Assembly: GCA_964503965.1 (NCBI GenBank)
Contig: CAZDCK010000001.1
Coordinates: 1-64,000, forward strand
Length of the DNA stretch: 64,000 nucleotides
Source of the DNA: Eutrophocola sp964503965
GTDB taxonomy: Bacteria; Pseudomonadota; Gammaproteobacteria; Pseudomonadales; Pseudohongiellaceae
Direction of reading: 5' to 3'
Shown here: positions 17,984-27,508 of the stretch, in pieces
Layout of the letters: each line of letters begins with the position of its first letter
Position numbering within the stretch: position 1 is the first letter of the stretch
The notes under the pieces: generated by a model
What the model was told of the DNA's origin: nothing
The model's database searches: none
What the model saw: only the letters and a program-made list of their open reading frames with translations
Position numbers and translations under genes: made by a program

Positions 17984-19111
17984 ATGCTGCAGGAAAGCCC
18001 AACAACAGAAGAGAATCGTGATACCCATCAGCATCTTGTAAAAAATACGGCACTGATGGTCGCTCTGGCCGGGGTAATAATGTCATTTATTACCCTGTTG
18101 GTGGATGTCACCACCGTACAACAGCTGAATATCAGCAGTATCCTGTTAAACACCTACCTGATCTTTATCGGAACCCGTTTGAAACTGGGTAAATCCATTC
18201 CCCAGCCGGCCGTGCAGGTTGTCATCGGATTCACGCTACTCTTTACCCTGGTTACATTCAATGCAGGTGGTATCAACAGCCCCATCATGGCTCTGTCACC
18301 GGCCATACCATTGATGGGGGTCCTGCTTTCCGAATACAGACTTGCTGCCATTACCACTATTTATCTACTCGTCCTGACCTCACTGTTTCTATACCTGGGA
18401 TTGTCAGAAGGCGTTCCGGGTCAGGCTCGATACCTGATCATGCGCTCGACAGGACTGGTCATGGTGATCCTGCTGTGTTTCTGGACAGGCTGGTATTACA
18501 GCATGCTCAATTCGCGTCTACTGAATGAACTGGAAATTCGCAGTAACACGGACTACCTCACGGGACTGTTGAACAGACGTGCCCTCGACAATGTCTTTGA
18601 CCGCGAATTTCACCGGGCACTTCGTACTGAATCCTGGCTCAGCACTATCATCATCGATATTGATGATTTCAAGAAAATCAATGACACCTTTGGCCATGAA
18701 CAGGGAGACCTGTGCCTGAAATTCCTTGCCTCCACTCTCATCGCCAACGTCATGCGTGCCGGGGATACCATTGGTCGTTTTGGTGGTGAGGAATTTTTTA
18801 TCGTATTGCCCAGCACAGACCATGAAGGAGCCATGATTGTTGCAGAAAGACTGCGCCAGGCTGTCGAGACCAACAGCCAGCACACCGAAAATATTCCGCC
18901 CATGACGATCTCCCTGGGGGTCGGTACTGCCAGCATCACCCGTCATATCAACCAGGAAAACTTTTACAGACAATCTGATGACATGCTTTACGAATGCAAG
19001 GCCACGGGCAAAAACAAGGCGTTGGGATGCATCATCACGCCAGAAAGCGAGCAAAAAAAAAGCCCTCCCATTCAGGAGGGCCAAGTAGCGCCCGAAGCCA
19101 AGGCGCTTTGA
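17984..19111 (+). CDS. Membrane-anchored diguanylate cyclase (GGDEF domain)
   Basis: 375 residues from the ATG at 17984. About five or six membrane spans (residues 20-175) are followed by a GGDEF domain whose active site reads RFGGEEFFIVLP. The upstream RAGD five residues before GGEEF is an intact RxxD inhibitory site, so it should make cyclic di-GMP and be product-inhibited. The N-terminal membrane domain has no named sensor fold that I recognise. The last 20 or so codons contain a minus-strand terminator (19053-19081). A TTG at 17972 is an alternative start; neither has a strong ribosome site. Confidence 0.88.
   Translation: MLQESPTTEENRDTHQHLVKNTALMVALAGVIMSFITLLVDVTTVQQLNISSILLNTYLIFIGTRLKLGKSIPQPAVQVVIGFTLLFTLVTFNAGGINSPIMALSPAIPLMGVLLSEYRLAAITTIYLLVLTSLFLYLGLSEGVPGQARYLIMRSTGLVMVILLCFWTGWYYSMLNSRLLNELEIRSNTDYLTGLLNRRALDNVFDREFHRALRTESWLSTIIIDIDDFKKINDTFGHEQGDLCLKFLASTLIANVMRAGDTIGRFGGEEFFIVLPSTDHEGAMIVAERLRQAVETNSQHTENIPPMTISLGVGTASITRHINQENFYRQSDDMLYECKATGKNKALGCIITPESEQKKSPPIQEGQVAPEAKAL
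19053..19081 (-). terminator. Minus-strand intrinsic terminator inside the cyclase gene
   Basis: A 7-bp GC-rich stem (GCCCTCC at 19062-19068, GGAGGGC at 19075-19081) is followed on the minus strand by nine T residues. It would end a transcript from the minus-strand gene at 19155-19337 while lying within the 3' coding part of the plus-strand diguanylate cyclase. Confidence 0.8.
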
Positions 19112-19154
19112 AGGGAATCATTGGCAATTCGCAAAAGTTTCTTCTGGATGACCG

Positions 19155-19337
19155 CTAGCCAACCGATTTATGCCGCCTGTCTACAATGATCGGCTGTCCC
19201 CGAAAATGTTTCCAGCAATAGTGACTGGCCTCATCCACGGTCTGGTGAATTGACTTCAAATGCCGATGCTCATCGATTAACCAGACTATGTCATCTGATA
19301 GTATTTCTATGATGTATCCCGGCTCTGCCGTTACCAT
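19155..19337 (-). CDS. Small hypothetical protein
   Basis: 60 residues from ATG 19337, seven bases after GAGGA; in-frame ATG 19343 and GTG 19361 are alternatives. The sequence is well balanced and soluble (PGYIIEILSDDIVWLIDE, then DEASHYCWKHFRGQPIIVD), looking like a real small alpha/beta protein of unknown family. A strong terminator lies 74 bp beyond its stop, supporting expression. It is convergent with the diguanylate cyclase and divergent from leuS. Confidence 0.6.
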   Translation of the reverse strand: MVTAEPGYIIEILSDDIVWLIDEHRHLKSIHQTVDEASHYCWKHFRGQPIIVDRRHKSVG

Positions 19338-19606
19338 GACCATTTCCTCACGAAACTCCACTAGGTTTAATCAGCAAACAATTTCTCCCTGTTATACAGG
19401 TACACCCTCCTTCTCAGAGTCCAGTTCTGGTATCCTAGGCGCCTTTTTTACAGGGCATCATCAGTATTTTTCCCTGGAAGGAAGCTATCTGACAGAAATA
19501 CGCTTCCTGTGAAGTATCAGACCTGTTAATCAGTTGTCTGTTACTTGTGGTACGGGGATTGTTAAGCTGGGATTCATAGAAAAACAAAGGACAATAGTAA
19601 AACGCG

Positions 19607-22087
19607 ATGACGATCACATTTTCGGACGACTACAACCCTGCCGCCGTCGAATCCGAGGCACAGATTTACTGGGATACCAACGACAGTTTCCATGTGGATG
19701 TGGACCCATCCAGGGAAAAGTTTTACTGCCTGTGCATGTTTCCTTATCCCAGTGGCAAATTGCACATGGGCCATGTACGTAACTACACCATTGGGGATGT
19801 AGTCAGCCGATTCCAGCGTATGCGCGGCAAGAATGTCCTGCAGCCCATGGGGTGGGATGCCTTCGGTTTACCTGCCGAAAATGCAGCGATGAAAAACAAG
19901 GTGGCTCCTGCCAATTGGACCTACAGCAATATTGATGACATGCGTGCTCAGCTTAAACAGCTTGGTTATGCCTATGACTGGGGAAGAGAGCTCGCAACCT
20001 GCCATGTGGACTACTACAAATGGGAACAGTGGTTCTTCATTCAACTGTATAAAAAAGGACTTGTTTACAAGAGAGAGGCCGAAGTGAACTGGGATCCGGT
20101 CGACCAGACCGTGCTCGCCAACGAACAGGTAATCGACGGCAAGGGCTGGCGTTCAGGAGCCCAGGTTGAACGGCGCAAGATCCCCCAGTGGTTCATCAAG
20201 ATCACCGACTATGCCCAGGAGCTGCTGGACGACCTGGATAAGCTTGATGGATGGCCTGAACGTGTTCGGGTAATGCAGCAGAACTGGATTGGTCGCAGCG
20301 AAGGTCTGGAATTTGAATTCCAGGTCAAAGGTTTTGATGAACCCATGCAGGTTTATACCACCCGCCCGGATACCATCATGGGTGTTACTTACTGCGCCGT
20401 TGCACCGGAACATCCGCTTGCCGAAAAAGCCGCCGAAAACGACCCGAAACTGGCTGAAGCGATCCATAACCTGGAAGTCGGTGGCGTCTCCGAAGCAGAT
20501 ATGGCCACTATCGAAAAAGCCGGCGTGGACACTGGCTTCAAGGCCATTCATCCCATCACTGGTGAAGAAGTGCCAATCTGGGTGGGCAACTTTGTGCTGA
20601 TGAGTTACGGCTCAGGTGCCGTTATGTCAGTACCAGGCCATGACCAGCGTGATTATGAATTTGCAAAGAAATACGGCATTGAAATCAAGCAGGTCATCGA
20701 GCCTGCTGATAGCACCATTGAGTGCAATCTGGGGAAGGAAGCTTTTACCGAGAAAGGGATCTGCATTAATTCCGGCGATCTTGATGGCAAAAACTTTCAG
20801 GATGCCTTTGACCATATCGCCGCCGACTTTCAGGAAAGGGGTATCGGACGCAAAACCATCAACTTCCGCCTACGCGATTGGGGAGTAAGCCGTCAGCGCT
20901 ACTGGGGCACCCCGATCCCTATGATCAATTGCGACAGCTGTGGATCCGTGCCAGTACCTGAAGCCGATCTGCCCGTAAAGCTTCCCGAGGACGTCGAATT
21001 TGACGGTAGCGGATCACCTATCAAGAAAATGCCCGGGTTCTATGAAACCACCTGTCCAGGCTGCGGCGGCAAGGCCGAACGGGAAACAGATACGTTCGAC
21101 ACCTTCATGGAAAGCTCCTGGTACTACGCCCGTTTTGCGTCTCCTCGCGAAGACGATGCCATGCTGGACAGGGATGCCATGGATTACTGGCTGGATGTGG
21201 ATCAGTACATCGGAGGTATCGAGCATGCCATTCTCCATCTTCTCTATGCCCGCTTCTTCCATAAGCTGTTACGCGATGAAGGACTGGTCTCCACCGATGA
21301 GCCCTTTACCCGTCTGCTGACCCAGGGCATGGTCCTCAAGGATGGACACAAAATGTCGAAAAGCCTGGGAAATACCGTGGACCCGGAAAGTATGATCAGG
21401 AAATATGGCGCAGACACTGTACGCATGTACATAATGTTTACTTCTCCGCCAGACCAGAGCCTGGAATGGTCCGACTCCGGCGTTGAAGGTGCCTATCGTT
21501 TTCTTAAACGCCTCTGGAAGCTTATTGGCGATTACCGCTCAGTACATATTCCGGTTACCCGGGATTCGCTCAACGATACGCAGAAGGCCCTGCGTCTGAA
21601 AACACACAGCACCATTCAGAAAGTCACCGATGATTATGATCGACGACAGGTGTTCAATACGGCTATAGCTGCCGTGATGGAGCTCTACAATGACCTGAAC
21701 AAATTCGCCAATGACAATGACATCCATGATGGCGAACAGAACCAGGCAGTCTTTCAGGAAGCGGTCGAAGCCATCGTGCTGTTACTGGCTCCTATCGTTC
21801 CCCATATGAGTCATGTGCTCTGGCAGCATATCGGCCATGAGGGCGCCGTCATTGACGCCCAATGGCCTGCATTTGATGAGAGCGCCCTGGTACAGGACAG
21901 CATTCAGATGGTTGTTCAGGTCAATGGTAAGCTGCGCTCCAGGCTGGATGTGGCTGCCGATATCAACAGGGAGGATATGGAGGCAGTGGCACTGGCCGAT
22001 GAAAATGTGAAAAAATTCACTGATGGTCTGACCGTTCGAAAAGTGATTGTGGTGCCCGGTAAACTGGTTAATGTGGTAGCCAATTGA
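19607..22087 (+). CDS. leuS: Leucyl-tRNA synthetase
   Basis: 826 residues, class Ia. HMGH is at residues 53-56 (KLHMGHVRNYTIGD) and KMSKS at 582-586. The CP1 editing domain includes TTRPDTIMGVTYCAV. The bacterial C-terminal domain ends the protein. It charges tRNA-Leu and hydrolyses mischarged products. It is followed two bases later by lptE, an arrangement conserved in gammaproteobacteria. Confidence 0.98.
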   Translation: MTITFSDDYNPAAVESEAQIYWDTNDSFHVDVDPSREKFYCLCMFPYPSGKLHMGHVRNYTIGDVVSRFQRMRGKNVLQPMGWDAFGLPAENAAMKNKVAPANWTYSNIDDMRAQLKQLGYAYDWGRELATCHVDYYKWEQWFFIQLYKKGLVYKREAEVNWDPVDQTVLANEQVIDGKGWRSGAQVERRKIPQWFIKITDYAQELLDDLDKLDGWPERVRVMQQNWIGRSEGLEFEFQVKGFDEPMQVYTTRPDTIMGVTYCAVAPEHPLAEKAAENDPKLAEAIHNLEVGGVSEADMATIEKAGVDTGFKAIHPITGEEVPIWVGNFVLMSYGSGAVMSVPGHDQRDYEFAKKYGIEIKQVIEPADSTIECNLGKEAFTEKGICINSGDLDGKNFQDAFDHIAADFQERGIGRKTINFRLRDWGVSRQRYWGTPIPMINCDSCGSVPVPEADLPVKLPEDVEFDGSGSPIKKMPGFYETTCPGCGGKAERETDTFDTFMESSWYYARFASPREDDAMLDRDAMDYWLDVDQYIGGIEHAILHLLYARFFHKLLRDEGLVSTDEPFTRLLTQGMVLKDGHKMSKSLGNTVDPESMIRKYGADTVRMYIMFTSPPDQSLEWSDSGVEGAYRFLKRLWKLIGDYRSVHIPVTRDSLNDTQKALRLKTHSTIQKVTDDYDRRQVFNTAIAAVMELYNDLNKFANDNDIHDGEQNQAVFQEAVEAIVLLLAPIVPHMSHVLWQHIGHEGAVIDAQWPAFDESALVQDSIQMVVQVNGKLRSRLDVAADINREDMEAVALADENVKKFTDGLTVRKVIVVPGKLVNVVAN

Positions 22088-22089
22088 CG

Positions 22090-22578
22090 ATGAAACTATT
22101 GCGCATCACAGCACTGCTGACTGCCGGCTTTCTGTCATCCTGCGGTTTTTCCCTGCGTGGTGCGGCGGAGCTTCCTGTCGAACTTCAGACCATGGCGCTT
22201 GCCAGTCCGGGAGGTACTTCCGAGATTTTACGCCAGGTGCGTCGTTCACTGCAGGCCAGCGATGTGACCATCCTGGACGATGCCTCTCTTTCCGCCTACA
22301 CCCTTGTCATTGGCGATGAAACCAGCAGGGAACGGGTGCTTTCCGTAAATGACAATGCCAGGGCAGGTGAATACGAACTGACCCTGAGTGCTCCCTTTCA
22401 GCTCAGAAAAGGAAGTGAAACTCTCGTTGGCCCTGAAACACTGACAATCGAAAAAGTCTATCTGGCTGATCCCAACAGCGCTGTCGCCAAGCGCGAGGAA
22501 AGGGAGCTCATGGAAGATGAAATGCGCCGGGAACTGGTCAACCAGTTAATGCGTCGTCTCCAGGCCGTCACATTGTGA
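22090..22578 (+). CDS. lptE: LPS-assembly lipoprotein LptE
   Basis: 162 residues. Signal peptide with lipobox FLSSC-GFSLRG; Cys18 would be lipidated. LptE plugs the LptD barrel and helps deliver lipopolysaccharide to the outer leaflet of the outer membrane. The CGFxLRG start and the position right after leuS are characteristic. The start ATG is two bases past the leuS stop; the usual next gene, holA, is displaced 24 kb downstream. Confidence 0.93.
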   Translation: MKLLRITALLTAGFLSSCGFSLRGAAELPVELQTMALASPGGTSEILRQVRRSLQASDVTILDDASLSAYTLVIGDETSRERVLSVNDNARAGEYELTLSAPFQLRKGSETLVGPETLTIEKVYLADPNSAVAKREERELMEDEMRRELVNQLMRRLQAVTL

Positions 22579-22763
22579 GCCCAACAGTCCGTCTTGTTTC
22601 ACTCCTGATCCTGCTCGTCCCGTTTCTGGTAAATTGCACCGCTGTTACCGTAGTCGGAGCTACAGCTGGTGCTGCCGTTGCCGTCACCGGTACGGCTGTA
22701 AAAACCACCGGGGCAGTAGCTGGCGCTGTCATACCTGGTGATGACGATGATGAAAAAGACTAG
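22575..22763 (+). CDS. Tiny putative lipoprotein
   Basis: 62 residues starting at a GTG that overlaps the lptE stop by four bases (GTGA). The signal peptide ends in a plausible lipobox (FLVNC-TAV, Cys21). The mature part is a repetitive glycine-, alanine- and valine-rich hydrophobic stretch (VVGATAGAAVAVTGTAVK) that may insert in a membrane, with an acidic DDDDEKD tail. No named family recognised. Translational coupling suggests a role with or regulation by LptE, which is inference. Confidence 0.6.
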   Translation: MSPTVRLVSLLILLVPFLVNCTAVTVVGATAGAAVAVTGTAVKTTGAVAGAVIPGDDDDEKD

Positions 22764-22857
22764 CCTGTTTATCGCCTATCCTCTGCTTATCCACTTACAG
22801 GATTTTCCCTGTTAGACTACTCTGAAACACCAGCAACCTCTCAGGAATGAGCCTTTC

Positions 22858-24444
22858 ATGACACTTGTTTCTTTCCTGTTTTTTACCGGCCTGGTTGCCG
22901 TGCTCACCTGGCGAATGACCCGCGGTGATGACCATCAGACCAGCAAGGGGTACTTCCTGGGAGGCAGGTCCCTGACATGGCCATTCATTGCTGGCTCCCT
23001 GCTGCTGACCAACCTCTCTACCGAGCAAATGGTTGGACTGAATGGCTCCGCATTTTCTGACGGACTGGCTGTCATGGCCTGGGAAGTCGTGGCTGTTATC
23101 GCCCTGGTTGCCTCTGCCCTGTTCTTTCTACCGCGCTTCCTGCGGGGTGGGGTCACCACGGTCCCCGAATACCTTGAACAGCGTTTCGATCACCAGACTC
23201 GGGCCATCTGCACACTGATCTTCCTTGCTGCCTATGCCATGATCCTGCTTCCGATTATTCTTTACACAGGAGCCACCGGACTCATTGGTATTCTGGATAT
23301 CCAGACCCTGACTGGCATTAAATCCTATAACACGACTATACACATCGTTGTTTGGGGTGTTGGCATCATCGGATCAATCTATGCCCTGTTCGGGGGACTC
23401 AGAACAGTTGCAGTATCAGACACCTTGAACGGTATTGGCTTGCTCATTGGCGGCCTGCTGATTACCTGGTTTGGGCTCATGGCGCTTGGTGACGGCAATC
23501 TTGGTGATGGATTGCATGCAGTAGCAGAAGGCAACCCCGGGCGCATCAGGTCCAATGGAGCGCAGGACAGTGCTGTTCCTTTCAGCACACTCTTCACCGG
23601 CGTTTTGCTACTGCATGCCTTCTACTGGACCACCAACCAGCAGATAATCCAGAGGACGTTTGGCGCCTCCTCCCTGGCTCAAGGCCAGAAAGGTGTCCTG
23701 ATGACAGGGTTTATGAAACTGCTGGGACCACTTTACCTGGTGCTTCCCGGCCTGATCGCATTCGCCATGTTTACGGACCTGGATCGTGCTGACCAGGCCT
23801 ATGGCCTGTTGGTCAACCGGGTGCTGCCCACTGGTCTGGCCGGTTTTTTTGCAGCAGCCATGATGGGTGCCATCCTGTCCAGCTACAACTCGGCGCTGAA
23901 CAGTACCTGTACATTGTTTAGCCTGGGCCTTTACCAGGGCCTGCTCAACAGGAACGCAACAGAAGAAGATGCTGTACGAAAAGGTAAGGCTTTTGGCTGG
24001 ATCATTTCCATTATTGCCATGATTGCGGCTCCCCTCCTGATCGGTCAGGACAGTATTTTCGGGTATCTGCAACAGATGAATGGCATCTACTTCATCCCTA
24101 TTTTTTCCGTGGTTCTGGTAGGTATGATTTCGAAACATACACCGCCTCTGGCGGCCAAAATAGCGCTCATTGCAGGCCCCCTGGTAATCGCAGCAGGATA
24201 TTTCATCGGACCATTGGCGGCGCTGGTTGCGGTATTTCATGAGTATCATTTCCTGGGACTGATGTTTGCCTGCCTTGTATTGTTGATGTTTACCATTCGA
24301 TATTGTCGACCCCTCCCTGCCCCCTGGCAGGAAGTGGATGTGAAAGCCGTGGACATGACTCCCTGGCGCTTTGCCGTTCCTTCCGGGATTGTATTGTGTA
24401 TCCTGGTTGCCATGATCTACTTCTTTTTTGCAGATTTTTCATAG
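22858..24444 (+). CDS. Sodium/solute symporter (SSS/SLC5 family)
   Basis: 528 residues with about 14 membrane spans. The N-terminal GYFLGGRSLTWPFIAGSLLLTNLS and ALFGGLRTVAVSDT are typical of SGLT-like sodium:sugar symporters, and SSYNSALNSTCTLFSLGLYQ carries the late conserved region. Such proteins import sugars, myo-inositol or related solutes with sodium. It heads a probable transcript with a ThuA-like and a secreted beta-helix protein, suggesting uptake of a carbohydrate. Exact substrate unknown. Confidence 0.88.
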   Translation: MTLVSFLFFTGLVAVLTWRMTRGDDHQTSKGYFLGGRSLTWPFIAGSLLLTNLSTEQMVGLNGSAFSDGLAVMAWEVVAVIALVASALFFLPRFLRGGVTTVPEYLEQRFDHQTRAICTLIFLAAYAMILLPIILYTGATGLIGILDIQTLTGIKSYNTTIHIVVWGVGIIGSIYALFGGLRTVAVSDTLNGIGLLIGGLLITWFGLMALGDGNLGDGLHAVAEGNPGRIRSNGAQDSAVPFSTLFTGVLLLHAFYWTTNQQIIQRTFGASSLAQGQKGVLMTGFMKLLGPLYLVLPGLIAFAMFTDLDRADQAYGLLVNRVLPTGLAGFFAAAMMGAILSSYNSALNSTCTLFSLGLYQGLLNRNATEEDAVRKGKAFGWIISIIAMIAAPLLIGQDSIFGYLQQMNGIYFIPIFSVVLVGMISKHTPPLAAKIALIAGPLVIAAGYFIGPLAALVAVFHEYHFLGLMFACLVLLMFTIRYCRPLPAPWQEVDVKAVDMTPWRFAVPSGIVLCILVAMIYFFFADFS

Positions 24445-24454
24445 GATCCAAACC

Positions 24455-25327
24455 ATGAATCGCTTTCCCGTTTTGTTACTTTTCCTGTTGTATACATCAG
24501 CGGCAACAGCGGCTTCACTTCCGGAACACCCGCCAATTTCTATCCTTATCGTGGCTGACGAAGTTAATCCTCACCAGTTACCCGATGAGCTTCTGACCCA
24601 GCCTGAAGATCTGGCACCGGCACTTTCCCGAAGCACTAGCGGACTTGCTATTGCCAGCATTAACACGGTCGACAGCCAATGCGTTGATGATGCGCTCGTG
24701 TCGCTGGGTTCAGACAATCCACCCGATGTGCTTTTGTATTTTGCCCATCGTGGCGCGACCGATTGTGAAGGTAGTAATGCCCAACCTGAATTCACCAAAG
24801 GGGTGGAAAAGGGCCTGCAGGAAGGCATGGGATTGGTCGTCCTGCACCATGGGCTGTATGTGGATTTCAGGAATCGGGGGGTGAAGGCGCCGTTATTGGC
24901 CCTTATAGGCAGCGAAGCTGACAGCATTGAATGGAATACAGAGTCTGGCCAAAGGGTGTATAACATTCAACCAGGTCATTTTATAACCCGTAATGGTCTG
25001 GAGTATTCATCATCCGGGGCCTTTCAGGGGAGTGAAGAAGTAGATGCAGGCACCTTTCCCCTGTTTACCAATCGTCCTGACGAGCTGTATGAACTGATCC
25101 GGGTGCATCATGAGCCAGGGGAGCACCGCACACCGCTTTTTGCCACGGATTCAGGGTCACCTCGAACCCTCGGTTATGTTCTTGAGCGCCAGGGCTGGAC
25201 GGGCCGTGTGGTCACCTGGCAGCCGGGGGAATACCAGCCCAATGCACTGGATGATCATACTGGTCCCAACTTCCAGATACTGGTCAATGCCATCTATTTT
25301 TCTGCTTTTGGGGCAAACGACCACTGA
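24455..25327 (+). CDS. Secreted ThuA-like domain protein
   Basis: 290 residues with a signal peptide (VLLLFLLYTSAATAA). The fold resembles ThuA (class I glutamine amidotransferase-like): an initial ISILIVADE strand, a GMGLVVLHHGLYVDF segment matching the ThuA 'GLVVLHHG' region, and a late PRTLGYVLERQGWTGRVV. ThuA-like proteins occur in sugar-utilisation loci, but the enzymatic step is not firmly established. It begins 11 bp after the symporter stop with an AGGA site at good spacing, so it is co-transcribed. Confidence 0.75.
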   Translation: MNRFPVLLLFLLYTSAATAASLPEHPPISILIVADEVNPHQLPDELLTQPEDLAPALSRSTSGLAIASINTVDSQCVDDALVSLGSDNPPDVLLYFAHRGATDCEGSNAQPEFTKGVEKGLQEGMGLVVLHHGLYVDFRNRGVKAPLLALIGSEADSIEWNTESGQRVYNIQPGHFITRNGLEYSSSGAFQGSEEVDAGTFPLFTNRPDELYELIRVHHEPGEHRTPLFATDSGSPRTLGYVLERQGWTGRVVTWQPGEYQPNALDDHTGPNFQILVNAIYFSAFGANDH

Positions 25328-25452
25328 CATCATCAGGCGAGCCCCCTGACGCTTTCACTTTCTTACCAACATTCACCCCTTTGTTTTAACTATTGCCTGT
25401 AGCAGAATGATGACTGTTAATTATCAGGAATGGTCCGATACAAGGGGGATAC

Positions 25453-27432
25453 ATGACCTTTTCAAAAAAACTCATTCTTGCCAGCACAGCCTGCTGCATG
25501 GGCCTGCTTTCAGGTCTTGCCATGGCACAGAACAATGTCACAGCGGGGGAACTGATTATTGAGCCTCCTACCCTGATCTCGCTTGGTTTTGAATGGTACA
25601 TCGAAGGCGATGATGACCGGGATGCCTCGGTAGCCCTGGCCTATCGTAAAAAGGGCGAACGACAGTGGCAGGAAGGACTGCCGCTGGTGCGCATTCACAA
25701 TGAGCGCTCTGTCTTTGACCAGACCCTGGATTACACTGCCCCCAATATGTTTGCCGGCAGTATCTTCTACCTTGAGCCGGACACCCAATACGAAGCCCGT
25801 TTCACCATGACTGATCCTGACGGCGTGGTCGGCAGGGCCGAGCGCATCGTAGATGTGACCACCCGGGCGGAACCGGAGGCGTTTTCTGGCGGCCGGGAGC
25901 TCCACGTTTATCCACTGGATCATACAGGACCGGAAGAACAGCCATCCTTCCATGGCCTTCTGGAAGCCTATTACATGGCGGGGCTTGGCGGTGACTGGAG
26001 CCGGGCGTCAAATCCCCGGGTCCGGGCTGGCGATACCATCCTGGTACATGCCGGCGTCTACAAGGAGTTCAACCGCCGCAGCTACACCCACGAAATCGAC
26101 TCCGGCTACACCACCTGCTGTGGAACCACCTGGGACGGCACCTATTACCTCACGGCTGATGGTACGGAAGACATGCCAATTACCATCAAGGCCGCCGGAG
26201 ACGGCGAAGTCATTTTCGATGGAGCAGACAACAATGTCCTGTTCAATATGATGGGTGGTAACTGGCACCTGTTTGAAGGCCTGACATTCCGCAACACCAA
26301 TATCGCCATCGAAGCTGGCATGAAAAACATCATCGGTGCTGAAGGCATCATGGTAAAACACAGCCGCTTTGAGGATGTGGCCACGGCAATTCATTCGGAC
26401 TGGTCGGGTTCTCGCAAGTTCTATATTGCAGACAATGAAATGATCGGACGACGTCCGGATGCCCTGATGGGCTGGTACAACATTCCACCCTGGAATGAGG
26501 TGGAAGGGTTCGAGGAAAAACGCCTGCTGGATTCCTACTATGCCGTCTCGATCTATGGAGCCGGCCATGTCATTGCCTACAATTACGTGGAGGGTTTCCA
26601 CGATGCGCTCGATCATGCCACCTATGGCATGCCTGATGGTTACCCCAACATTCCGCGTGATCGCATGCCCGTCTCTATCGATATTTATGGTAATGATGTC
26701 TCCAACCTGGATGACAACTGCTTTGAGGCCGATGGTTCAATGCATAACGTCCGGGTCTTTGATAACCGCTGTTTCAATGTCGCTGTCGGTGGTATGAGTC
26801 CACAGCCGGTATTCGGCGGGCCGGTCTACTTCATCCGTAACGTGGTCTACCATTCCCCCTATGGCCCTGTGAAAATCCATGCAGATCCTGCTGGTGTACA
26901 CTATTACCACAACACCTACATTGGTGAAGTCCGCCAAATTACACCGGCGTCCAACCTGCACTTCCGTAACAACCTGATTTTTGGCCAGCAGCGCCAACCC
27001 GCTACGATGGCCATACGCACCTATACCAACTATTCCTCTTCCGATTACAACGGCTTCCATGTCAATCCGGACACTGATGTGGCTTTCAGCTGGCATTCAC
27101 CGCCACGGGAGGTATCTGTAGATTATGAGCGCCCACTCGTGAAGAGAAACTTTGCCACATTCGAGGCATACCAGCAGGGTTCAGGACAGGATGCGAACAG
27201 CGTTCTGGTGGATTACGATATTTTTGTAAATGCCCGGATGCCTGACCTGGACGATCCCACAAGACTGTACGACCCCGATGAAGTGGACCTGCGGTTGCGG
27301 CGCAGATCAGATGCAGTGGATGCAGGAGTTGTATTGCCTAACATCAATGACGGGTTTAACGGCAGGGCGCCTGATCTGGGGGCCTATGAATATGGAGAAG
27401 ACATGCCACACTATGGCCCAAGACCACGCTGA
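25453..27432 (+). CDS. Secreted right-handed parallel beta-helix protein
   Basis: 659 residues with signal peptide (STACCMGLLSGLAMAQ). An N-terminal beta-sandwich-like region (to about 160) is followed by a long domain of short repeated strands rich in Asn, Gly and aromatic residues. Examples are GGNWHLFEGLTFRNTNIA, HNVRVFDNRCFN and PVYFIRNVVYHS. This is the pattern of PbH1 repeats seen in polysaccharide lyases and glycoside hydrolases. A catalytic triad cannot be assigned. A GGGGG stretch precedes the start. It probably cleaves or binds a polysaccharide whose product the upstream SSS symporter imports. A strong terminator follows. Confidence 0.82.
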   Translation: MTFSKKLILASTACCMGLLSGLAMAQNNVTAGELIIEPPTLISLGFEWYIEGDDDRDASVALAYRKKGERQWQEGLPLVRIHNERSVFDQTLDYTAPNMFAGSIFYLEPDTQYEARFTMTDPDGVVGRAERIVDVTTRAEPEAFSGGRELHVYPLDHTGPEEQPSFHGLLEAYYMAGLGGDWSRASNPRVRAGDTILVHAGVYKEFNRRSYTHEIDSGYTTCCGTTWDGTYYLTADGTEDMPITIKAAGDGEVIFDGADNNVLFNMMGGNWHLFEGLTFRNTNIAIEAGMKNIIGAEGIMVKHSRFEDVATAIHSDWSGSRKFYIADNEMIGRRPDALMGWYNIPPWNEVEGFEEKRLLDSYYAVSIYGAGHVIAYNYVEGFHDALDHATYGMPDGYPNIPRDRMPVSIDIYGNDVSNLDDNCFEADGSMHNVRVFDNRCFNVAVGGMSPQPVFGGPVYFIRNVVYHSPYGPVKIHADPAGVHYYHNTYIGEVRQITPASNLHFRNNLIFGQQRQPATMAIRTYTNYSSSDYNGFHVNPDTDVAFSWHSPPREVSVDYERPLVKRNFATFEAYQQGSGQDANSVLVDYDIFVNARMPDLDDPTRLYDPDEVDLRLRRRSDAVDAGVVLPNINDGFNGRAPDLGAYEYGEDMPHYGPRPR

Positions 27433-27445
27433 TTATCCGCAGTAA

Positions 27446-27480
27446 AAAAAAGGCCTTGCCACCTGGCAAGGCCTTTTTTA
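27446..27480. terminator. Bidirectional intrinsic terminator
   Basis: A 9-bp GC-rich stem (GGCCTTGCC at 27452-27460, GGCAAGGCC at 27465-27473, ACCT loop) is flanked by A7 on the left and T6 on the right. It would end the beta-helix transcript on the plus strand and the DUF1330 transcript on the minus strand. Confidence 0.93.
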
Positions 27481-27508
27481 AGCGGATCATACTGCGAACG
27501 TCAACTGA

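Noticed and set aside
17928..18041. 37-codon frame with a good AAGGTGG site before the diguanylate cyclase
   Set aside because: It overlaps the cyclase start in another frame, has no recognisable features and could be chance.
19430..19455. Possible terminator GGCGCC followed by T6 upstream of leuS
   Set aside because: The stem is a palindrome without room for a loop and no plus-strand gene ends nearby.
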